A DNA stretch of 64,000 nt from Daphnia carinata. Its lineage: Eukaryota; Arthropoda; Branchiopoda; Diplostraca; Daphniidae. The position numbers were made by a program, and so were the translations under genes. Under the pieces are notes generated by a model. The model saw only the letters and a program-made list of their open reading frames with translations, was not told the origin of the DNA and made no database searches. Of the stretch, positions 54,599-64,000 are shown piece by piece; position 1 is the stretch's first letter, and every line of letters begins with the position of its first letter. The stretch spans positions 5,614,501 to 5,678,500 of the forward strand of contig NC_081331.1 of the NCBI RefSeq assembly GCF_022539665.2, written 5' to 3'.

Positions 54599-55344
54599 CA
54601 GTTGCCGAGGAAGTGTATAGTGAAACAATGGGAGGAGCTTCGTGCGTACTGTACAAAAAGGCAACGGCAGCCACACAAGAAAGAAAAAAGAAATGAAGAA
54701 AAAGGATGACCCACATATCTCTTTCTTTCTCTCTCTCTCTCTCTGTCTCTCTCAGAGTCTCAGCTGTGAAAATTGTGAAAGAAAAGAAATGAGGAACCCT
54801 CCTTCTCCTCCCATCACCAAGAGGTCAGTCTGCTTCTCTTTTCTCCTGCCTCTCTCTCTTTCTCCAGCTACCACACCATCAGCAAAACTCATTCCACTGA
54901 TTTTTTTTTTTTTTTTTTTCTTCTTCTTTCTTATTCTTCTTCTGCTATAACTTGTACGATAGGCTACTCTATTACCATCTTCTTCTTTTCTCTTCGTCCC
55001 GTTTTTTTTTTTCTTGATAAGAAACCCGGAACAGAGAGACACACACACACACACATACAGGTGAGTCCACGCAATAAGGGCTGATGCGCATAGGCATTTT
55101 TCTTCACCACCGTTCGGCTTCATTGCGTACTCCTCCTCCTCTTGCCTCCCCCTCCTCCTTCCACCTACACGCGGACGCAAAAAAAAATAAAATAAAAATT
55201 ACCATATGGCATTTGTGTCTTTACCGTAAGTAATTCAAGGTCGATGGATGTGTGTCACGCCATATATTCCGGAGAAGCAAAAAAAATAATAATAAGAGAG
55301 ATGCCATAGACCTACAACATGAAAAATAAATAGGCTAATTATAT

Positions 55345-55366
55345 AACAACAACAACAACAACAACA
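55345..55366. repeat. (AAC)n microsatellite
   Basis: Seven AAC units. Confidence 0.85.
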
Positions 55367-55724
55367 GAAGAAAAGAAAAAAACTTAGTGTGCCCCATTTT
55401 GGAACACTATCCCGTATTGTTTCGACGATCATACAAGGATTTATGGTCCTATTCTTTTTCGATCACCTGAGGGCATCCCTCTTTAATTTGATGTTCTTCA
55501 GTACCGAATCCATTTCGTTCATTCAGATAAGAAACAACGTAAATAAAAATATTACAATACGCAGCCAAAAATATCAATAAATAAATAAATAAAAAGGATA
55601 AAACACTAGAAACGGGAAGAACCTCTGGATTCGTTTCGTTTACATACAGGTTCTTGTGAACGTGTAACCTACACACACACATATTGCATCTATAGTAAAA
55701 AAAAAAAAGAAAAAAAGACAGTGG

Positions 55725-55747
55725 GTATAGTATAGTATAGTATAGTA
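55725..55747. repeat. (TATAG)n pentanucleotide repeat
   Basis: Four and a half copies of TATAG. Confidence 0.85.
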
Positions 55748-56922
55748 GCACTGTAACTATTATGCTCTCTCTCTTTTTACCCCTGCAGGGTCTCTTTTCG
55801 TCTGCAGGCAAAAAAAAAAAGGGAGGTAGGTGGAGACCACAAGGTGGTAAGGAGGAGGGTCCGTTTTTTTTTTTTGTCTTTCTTCTTATTTTTCTTTCAA
55901 GAAAAAAAGCCAGTTGTCTTGTGTGTGCACGACTGCCTATACACGAGCAAAAGGAGAGGATTATATATATATATATTTCATTTATTTTTATTTTTTTTTA
56001 TTATCCTACTCCCAAAGTGTTGGCACTGGTCTTTTTCGGAGCTTGTTTAGACCCTTTTCGTCCTGCCCTCTTCCTCCGCCTTTTCTCCCAGTCCGATCAT
56101 CTCCCGCGCGTACGAGGAGCACGGCGGACGCAGTCGCCGACGACTACTCACACTGGTCGGTTGCGGGTCATGTTCATGTGAGCCCGTGCTTAGTTTTTTT
56201 TTTTTTTGGAATTGTGAGTGTGTGCCCCAGTGTTTGTTCTCTTCGCCAGCCGATCACCAGCGGCTCATTTCTAATTGTACACTCTAATTCATGTGCTCCG
56301 GTTCATTTTTTTTTAAATAACTGTAAATATCATTGACGACGTATAACGAAAAAATATCATCAATCAAAATCCTTTACCTTTTTTGGAAAGAATTCAAAGA
56401 AGAAAAAAAAAAAGAATTCATTAAACGAAACACACAGAGCTGACATTTGAAAAATTTGCCTTTGAGAACTTGTTGATCCTTCCCTGCCCCCCCCCCCCCC
56501 TCTCAAGTGATTATTGGACACGTACAATTGTGCGCAAACAAGAGGTGGTGAGCGTTGCGAAATTTCCGTAATTATCGTTATTCTCCGTGTTTTCAGCAAG
56601 ATTTCACCCGTAATTAAATGCCTCGCGTTATTGTGCAAACCAAAGGAGACCATGACGACCGGAACTAGTTGACAAACAAGAGACCGCATTTCTCTCCTCC
56701 TCCTCCTCCCTTTTTTTTTTTTTTTTTTTTTTTAATTTTTATTATAAAAGATGCGTTCATTCTTCGCATCCTATTAGTCTATCGTAAAATTCCTTTAGAT
56801 TCAATAGTATTTGAATTATTCGAAGAGGTCAAGTGAAAAAAAAACCTCCAGCAAATAGATTCAAATTACGCGCTACCGTCTTGAAAAAAAAAACAAAAAA
56901 AAAAACAAAAGTCATCACCAGT

Positions 56923-56956
<34 letters not shown>

Positions 56957-56969
56957 GCAATCAATCATC

Positions 56970-57277
56970 ATGTGTTCTTCAGCCAGTAGCGTCAACAAGC
57001 CGTCGCCACCTTCACCGCCTTCTTCTTCCTCTTCTTCCGTTTCATCGGTGGCTTCGTCCGTGCGGAGGCTGAGATGCCTCGAGCCGGCCACTCACCTCGT
57101 CAACGGTGCCATGGAAGCGATATTCTTCAGGTAACAAAACAAGACAAAAAAAAAAAAAAAAATTAACTCGGCTATTTGAAACAAGTGCTACATTAGCAAA
57201 TCAACAGCCATCACTTTCACTCGTAACGAATAGGCAATTTGCACGTTTTCTCCATCTGTCCAATCCATCATTTCTCA

Positions 57278-57308
<31 letters not shown>

Positions 57309-58905
57309 ATAAAAAATCAAACATGAAAAATAGGAATAGGGCGGGTTAAAATTTCGAAAGGGAAAGTAGAGTAACAACATCATTTTCATTAATATATATA
57401 TATTTTTTTTTTTCAAATGAGCTCCCCCCCCCCCCCCCCAAAAAAAAAAAAAATAATACATAATGAGCCAACGAGGCGATTAACGATGAAGAATACATAA
57501 CAATGTCCTAATCGAGTGTTTGTGTGCCTGAAACACATGAAAAGAAAAGAAAAAAAAAAAAAAGTCTATATTTAAAGAGAAACGGGTCGATGCTGTGTGT
57601 GTGTTTGTTAGCTGTGGGAAACCAAAGGAAAAGTGTGTATGTGTGTGCCGGAGAAAATGAGGAGAAAATGCACGCGCCTTTGAACGAAACATTTGATTCA
57701 ATTCGGGATAAACAAGAACAACGATTTTTTTCTTCCATTCAAAAACAAACAAAACAAACAAACAAATGTTTAAAAATCTTGTCGCTAGGCTAAAGAAGAA
57801 TCGTAACGCAAAATACGACGCACCTTTAAATATGCCCGTCTTTTAATTTTATTAACAAAATCAAAAAGAAGAAGGCACTTAAGGTGCTGCGGTAATTTTT
57901 TTTTTTTTTTTTTTTTATGCGTGTTGTCTGGCTTTTTTTTTTTTTTTTTTTTTATCCGGGCGGGCGGACGGTAAGGCAAAAGTGGGCGCAAAGCGGGTGG
58001 AGGGGAAAACGCACGACGACCGAAGCGACGGTGAAGTTGTAGCATTTTGCTTTTAGGGGAATCTGGGTTAGTAGTTGATGGCTCGCAGGTATTCCATCTC
58101 TTTTCTTTTTTTTTTTTTTTTTTTTTTTTTCCTCTTTTTTCTTTCTCTTTCTTTCTCTTTCTGTCCCCCCCCCCCCCCACTCTTCTCGTGTGCGCCGTAT
58201 CAGCTGTTGCTTCGTTCGGATGGCCCTTTTTTTTTTTTTTTTAAACTTGGTCGTCTATTTGTTCTATGGGAAATGGTGTAAATAGATGTCTTTAAAAAAA
58301 AAAAAAACGTGTGCCTCCTTTTCGTTTCACGAAGTCAAAATGGCCGTTGAAGTAGACGACAATTGGCCGGTTCCGTTATACATTCACGAAACTGTTCCGT
58401 TACCGCACACGGCTAAAACAACCGTACAGACGATGGTGTACGTTGACATAGAGAAAAAAAAAAAAAAAAAAAAAAAAAAAGATGTATAGGATGCTCCAGT
58501 CTGACCATACAGCGTAATAACGCCCACAGTCGTTCGGGAAAAAAAAAAAAAAAAATTTCGTTCAATAACGGGAATTCCGGCTGCTGGCGACCTTGTTCCC
58601 CATTCCTACTTGGCCAAACAAAACACACACACACACACACGAAAAAAGATTACTATTCAGCGTTCAAAAAATACGCATGACGCCACTAGATTTTGGAACA
58701 CAATAGTTTGGATGTAACATAATCCCTTTGCGAGTTTGCCAAAAAAAAAAAAAAAAAATTAAATTACTGAACGAAATGTTTTATTTTTTTCGAGGACTTG
58801 ACGCCACACGTCGTAATGTCGGCCAACCCAACCTCCTTTTTTCTTCTTCTTGTACGTATACCACACTGTGATATGTCGAATAATGTTGAAGCGAAGAAGA
58901 GAAAC

Positions 58906-58939
<34 letters not shown>

Positions 58940-59374
58940 ACATAAAAGAAACTAAAACCAAATGTTTTTGAGAACGAAATTTTCGGGGTCACGTTTTAGC
59001 CCGCGGGAAACGCATAGAGAAAGAAAGGAAAAGAATCAAACGTAGGAAATCCGTGTTGATTTGATTCCAAATTTGAACCCAACAAGGAAAAGAATTTTTT
59101 TTTTTTTTTTTTTTTTTTCGTCTTCTTCTACGGTGATGACCGACACATCCACGAATTTTGGGCGCCTTCACCCGAATTAGAAAATGATTTTTCATGGAGG
59201 TTGTACTGGGAGGGGGGGGGGGGGGAGGTTAGGTTATCCTTCTTTCCCCTATAGTCCCGCGGACGGACGAACATTGTCCTTAATCTCCGCCCTTTGACGT
59301 ACACATTTGTGCGATATAAAAGAAGGCAAAAGACGAGATGATGATTTTTATTTTTATTTTTTTTTTCGTTTGTA

Positions 59375-59416
<42 letters not shown>

Positions 59417-62400
59417 AAAGAAAGAGCCGGCCCTGAAAGCAGAAAGCTACAAGAGAGAGAGAGAGAGAGCCTGGACGTATAGAGCCAGGTCAACAACCTT
59501 AAGACTATCGTGACCTCAATTATCCAAAACGTACTACAGCGGCAGTAGTACCAAGACGAAGTCAGGAAATCGAAAAAAAAAAAAAAAAAAAAAAAAAGGG
59601 AGGAATAAAACGCACACTTGGATGGATTTTTTTTTACTGAATTCTAGAAAATGTAAAACATTCAATTATTATGTCTGACCAATTGTTTTTAGCATGTGGC
59701 TATACCTACATGCCAAAAATTGATTTCAAGTGAATATTTTTTGTTGGAAAAGAAGGGAACCGCAAACGAGAGAAAGAGAGAGAAAAAGAAATCAAATTGA
59801 CGTCAGTGTGTGTCTCTATTTTGAATCTTTCGATCGCCGTCTGTTTTCTTTTCTTCTTTTTTTTTTTTTTCCGGTACCGGGAATAAAGGACGCGCGATGT
59901 GGCCGGCCATCAGAATGGGAAGGGAGGCAAGAAAAAGGGAAAAGGTTCTATTAGCCTAGAAACACACTAAATAAAATCAAATAAAAAATAGACGACGGCA
60001 ATACAAAAACAAGCACAGAACTCTATCGCCCGAGTTTTTTTTTTTCTCTTCTTCTGATTTTCAAAAAAAAAAAAAAAAAAAAAGAAAACGCAAACGAAAA
60101 AAAAACAAAACACGTCAAACGCGCACCAATAAGATTACCGGCTGGCCGTTGAAAAAATGATTCGATTCCGGTCTATAGCGAAAGCGAAAGTGAACGTATT
60201 TCTCTAATTGCCATCAGTTTTTATGACGCGTCAATCAAGCGATTGCGCCTGTCGCCAGAGCCATAAAAATAAATTTAAAAAAAAAAAAACATACGGCCAA
60301 ATTGCTAAACAAGGGTACGTCGATGTTTTTAACCGTGTCACCTAATATATAAAAGCCCGCCAATGAAAGAGGACGTCAAGAATCAATGGTGTCACCATGG
60401 GCCAGTAATGATGCACAAACCTTTCGAGAGTGAAAGTCAGTGAAGAGAAAATAGAAATATTTTTTTTTTTGACAAGTTTAAAATTCATTTTGGGATTCGA
60501 CCGCGTCCCCGTTCATTGTACACAGCAATTCCTTAAAGCGCAATTCATTCAAGTCTCGGATGATGATTGCCTATTTTTATTTTATTTTTTGGAGGAGAAA
60601 GCGCCAGTTTCATCATCGCCATTTCTTCTTCTTTTCTTTGCCATTTGTTGTCTGTAAACGGTCCTTTTTTTTTTTCTTCCTTTTCTTCGTGATTTCCTCA
60701 ATCTTTTTTTTTTTTTTTTTGTAATATAAATGAAGCAACACCTTTCTTTTCTTTTTTTCCGCCCCTACCCACACGTTTCTAACGACCATATTTGCGGAAC
60801 GGGCGTCGTCGCTCTATGCGAAAAGAAACTGACAAAAATAAATACGCCATTTTCTTAACGCGAAAGAATTGGCCATAATTTTCCGATTGCGACATACGCA
60901 AATAATTCCAGGAAAAAAATAAATAAAATAAAAATAAAAGTGAACGTGCTCTCTTTTCACTCTCACGTCGAAACAGCTCGAATCGAAGATGAATGTCACA
61001 ATTGACGACCCAATAGCACGCGACAGTCGTAAACACCAATAACTTTTGCTTTCAATTTTTGCTTTTGTTTTACGATCGTCCCAGGACAATGTCAAATACT
61101 GGAACTTATATGAGCGTTTTTTTTTCCCCCTTTATCTTAAACAGATTGGGCTACGTCGTTGGACGGCATCCGTGGTTCACCATCGGCCTCTGCCTGCTGC
61201 TCATCGTGACGCTGGGCGGTGGCCTCTTCTTCTGGGTCGAGGAACACGACAGTGTCGGCCTTTGGACGACGCACGACTCGGTGGCCCGTCACAATTCCGA
61301 ATGGGTCAAACGGCATTTCAGCGACGATGTCCGCTACGAGTCCGTCATCGTGGCCGCTGACCAAAACATTCTCAGACCTGAAGTCCTTGTCCTGGTAAGG
61401 AAGGAAAACACTTGTTTTTGAAATTCTGTTTGTGTTTTTTTTTTTTTTTTTCTTCTCTTGTTTTGATTCAAAATATTTCTCGATAGTTGGCCGAAATGGA
61501 TTTGGCAGTCAGAAATCTCAGCACAGCCGACGGTCATCAATGGACGAATTTATGTTTCAGGTAAAATTTAAAAAGGAATTTCATTATCGAATGTGTTCGT
61601 GATTTTATTGCAAATATTTCTTGTTTACGGTCGGGTCGTGATTGCGTAAAACGGAAAGAGAAACAAAAAAAAAAAAGCCCGACATTATTGGCATTCTGTT
61701 TTTTTTTTTTTGTGTGTGTGTGTGTGTGTGTGTTACCTTTCACTTTCACTTGATGTCGTTTTATAGTCGTTGTATCACGTTATTGCGTCAAGGTGTGCAA
61801 CAACGACTATGGCACGACGTTACGGACACAACAAAACGTGTTTTGTGTGTGTGTGTGTGTGTGTCCGTACAGATCTCTCTTTGTAAACAAAAACAACTAC
61901 CGGAAACACGCGTGTAGACAAAACTTTTTCATTTTGATATTTTTTTTTGCGGGACTTTTTGACGACATGATTTATTTAGTTTTACAACGAACGACCAGCA
62001 TTTCTCTTTGAACGAAACGTTAGACGCACGGCCAATAAAAAAAAAAAAATACGTTAATATAATCAAGAAAATAATAATGAAACGAGAGAAACTTGAAAGT
62101 TGACGAAGGCATTTGCGAAAAATGTTTTTTTTTTTGTTTTTAATTTCATCTGGTATGTTGCTAAAGAACCCAACCCAACTAGATATCCAACTGATCACGT
62201 TCCACCCGGTCCTATTTTGAATGCCACTCATTTTTTGAAACAAGATTATAAAATAACCTTCTGTTTATGGTGATAGGTTCGGAACGACGTTGAAGAAACA
62301 CGAACACAGCAACAGCCAAAACAGGAGGCGACGCCGACGACACATTTCAAACAACGACACATACACGTCGTTAGCGAAGAGCGTTAATCATCATCCGCAT

Positions 62401-63991
62401 CACGCGATCAGCGACATCGCTAATGGCCCAGAAATGGGCGAAGAAGATGAATGGGACGTTGGCGATCTGTCCAAATTGGATTTCAGTCAAGTGTTTGCCG
62501 ATGACGAGGCCGATTACGACACGTCTGCATCGGGAAGTGGAGGACAAGGTGGAGGAGGATTTCTAGGAAGAAGGGCCCAACATTTGGTTAACTTACTAGC
62601 ACAGCCTGACGATTGCCTAGTACGCAATATCCTCCAGATTTGGGACTCGGATTTGGAACGGATCAAGTCACTGGATCAAAGCCAAATCCTAGCTGACATC
62701 AATGCCGCTCTACTTCAAGGGTTAGTTCAAGTTTCTCTTTCACCTCTCTCTCTCTCTCTCTCTTTCTTTTTGCCTTGGTATTTAACAAATGCATTTTCCC
62801 AATTACATAATGGAGGTACTAAACATTCTTTTTTTCCCGGATTTCCCTTTGCTTTCATGTCAGGAACGACCAAGGTGATCCAGTCAATTCGCTGGAATTT
62901 CTACTGTCGGATGTCCGACGTGACGTCAATGGCAGCATTTACCACGTCGGTGCCACTATGATGACCTGGTTGCTAGACAACAACCCACAGGTAAAGAGAA
63001 AAAAAAAAAAAGAACTCAACTGAGCAATAAACATTGGAAACAAGAAAAATTTCGTTTTAACGAACGTGCGTTTCTCCGGTTTTGATTTTTTAGAATGCCA
63101 GCGTTTACACGTTGTGGGAAAAGGATTTCATTCACCAGACGCTGCACAGCAATTTGACTAAACCTGATGACGTCCGTTTGTATTCACTGGCATCAAGCAG
63201 GTAAATGATATGCGTGGACAGAAGAGGAAAAAAAAAATGGTGGAAAAGAGAAAAGGGGGAAATGAAACCGAAGGCCGTTGGTGAAAAGAGGACATCAGTT
63301 TTTTTTTTTTTTTTTTTTCTGGTCGCTTAAAATTTTGTCGCGTCCTTCAGCCCGGTCCCTGGTTTGTTTTCTCTGACAAACGGACGGCGACATATATGGG
63401 ATGGGAAAAAAACCAAAACAAAAAACCTGCTGGTCTATAGATGGCTTATGTCTTACGTATTCTTTCATTGTTTCATTTTCGAATGTTCGAAACAAAAGAT
63501 GGTGGTACTCCAATAGATGTCGCAACAAATCGATAATTAAAAATCAAAGGGCCATGAATGTTTATGATAATTAGGAACAATGTAGTCTGCAATGTGAAAC
63601 AACGTGTTTAATTATCATGTTTTGTTTGAAAATAGTTACGTGGAGGGCATAGCCGAAGCGGTTACCAGCAACTTTACAGTTTTGATGATGGGTTTCTCGC
63701 TCATTATCTTTTACTTCAGCTTCGCTATGGGTCGTTTCAATTGGATCGAACAAAGGGTATGTAACTGTGCTGTCACATCTTGACGAAAAAGAGAAAATCA
63801 TGAACAACTATTGCATTCTATTTTGTAATTAGGTGGTCCTGTCCATCGTAGGTGTTTCAGTCGTCGCCCAGGCCATTTTGGCTTCCTACGGCCTTTGTTT
63901 CTATCTGGGTGTCCAGTATGGACCCATTCATCCCATTATACCGTTCTTGTTACTCGGCATTGGAGTGGACGACATGTTTGTCATCATCCAG
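56970..63991 (+). CDS. Patched domain-containing (Patched-related) membrane protein, 5' part
   Basis: Eight exons (56970-57130, 61145-61394, 61487-61560, 62277-62720, 62864-62990, 63094-63200, 63636-63756, 63833-63991) join in phase for 481 codons, and the frame continues past the window at a donor (GTGAGC). A Pro/Ser-rich cytosolic N-terminus (1-45) leads to LGYVVGRHPW and TM1 (about 64-84), typical of the Patched-related/PTCHD family. A large extracellular loop follows. The sterol-sensing domain then starts near residue 400 (VLMMGFSLIIFYFSFAMGRF) and contains LLLGIGVDDMFVI, the family's hallmark. These are RND-type 12-TM proteins implicated in lipid or sterol transport and signalling. The exact subfamily cannot be fixed without the missing half. 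The loop carries an Arg/His-rich then acidic and Gly-rich insert (about 165-260). Intron 1 (4.0 kb) is full of simple repeats. Confidence 0.9.
57278..57307. repeat. 30-base poly(G) run
   Basis: An uninterrupted G tract in intron 1 of the Patched-like gene, followed about 120 bp later by a 14-base poly(C) (57426-57439). It may form G-quadruplex structures and be length-variable. Confidence 0.9.
58910..58939. repeat. (AC)n microsatellite
   Basis: About 15 uninterrupted AC units in intron 1 of the Patched-like gene. Confidence 0.9.
59379..59469. repeat. (GT)n-(GA)n compound microsatellite
   Basis: (GT)13 runs directly into (GA)6 at 59379-59416. A second (GA)n array is at 59452-59469. Confidence 0.9.
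61711..61733. repeat. (TG)n microsatellite
   Basis: About 11 TG units after a poly(T) run in intron 3 of the Patched-like gene. A second (GT)n lies at about 61842-61863. Confidence 0.9.
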
Positions 63992-64000
63992 GTGAGCACA

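Larger units (their letters stand above)
49799..56969. other. homopolymer- and microsatellite-rich region between divergent K2P and Patched-like genes
   Basis: About 7.2 kb containing many poly(A)/poly(T) runs of 10-25 bases, poly(C) (54357-54373, 56490-56502), and (CT)n, (AC)n, (AAC)n and (TATAG)n arrays. Open frames here are translated low-complexity DNA without recognisable domains. It should include 5' UTR and promoter of the K2P gene (minus) and upstream sequence of the Patched-like gene (plus). I could not pick out a convincing core promoter. Confidence 0.5.

Noticed and set aside
54642-55180. Long frames rich in Lys, Arg or Phe on both strands
   Set aside because: They are translations of poly(A)/poly(T) and (CT)n tracts, not proteins.

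Overview
This window looks like nuclear DNA of an arthropod, most likely a branchiopod crustacean of the Daphnia type. That is inferred from arthropod-type gene families, very short introns in housekeeping genes (about 40-100 bp in the clathrin gene), GT-AG splicing and no bacterial-style gene packing. No species can be proved from the sequence. All multi-exon models below were assembled by hand, and their reading phases were checked across every junction unless stated.

Layout. From 0.4 to 9.7 kb, on the minus strand, lies a tachykinin/neurokinin-type peptide GPCR (TkR86C-like, 10 coding exons). It has a second, phase-compatible terminal exon about 1 kb downstream. From 9.7 to 19 kb is a large stretch with no recognisable gene. 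From 19.1 to 26.25 kb, on the plus strand, is a 15-exon secreted astacin metalloprotease with three C-terminal ShK domains. From 27.5 to 34.0 kb is a repeat island: two adjacent perfect hairpins, a dead terminal exon of a cathepsin B-like protease, and a giant imperfect palindrome. The palindrome has arms of about 2 kb around a loop of about 540 bp holding three tRNA-like pol III promoter modules, and is bracketed by several copies of a shared terminal motif. The island ends about 30 bp before the start codon of a DNAJC12-type J protein (34.0-34.7 kb, plus). A VDAC/porin gene (35.2-36.3 kb, minus) and a complete clathrin heavy chain gene (38.1-44.6 kb, minus) follow. From 45.3 to 49.8 kb, on the minus strand, is a two-pore-domain potassium channel. 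A complete secreted or membrane-anchored Cu/Zn superoxide dismutase lies inside its first coding intron on the opposite strand. From 49.8 kb on the DNA is dominated by homopolymer tracts and microsatellites. From 57.0 kb to the window end, on the plus strand, is the 5' part of a Patched-domain (sterol-sensing) transporter-like gene that runs off the window.

The genes do not form one pathway. They mix signalling (peptide receptor, Patched-like protein, K2P channel), secreted enzymes (astacin, SOD) and housekeeping functions (clathrin, VDAC, J protein). The most unusual structure is the palindromic element with its tRNA-like core. The most testable gene-level predictions are the alternative receptor tail, the possible N-terminally extended clathrin isoform, and the SOD gene nested in the K2P channel intron.
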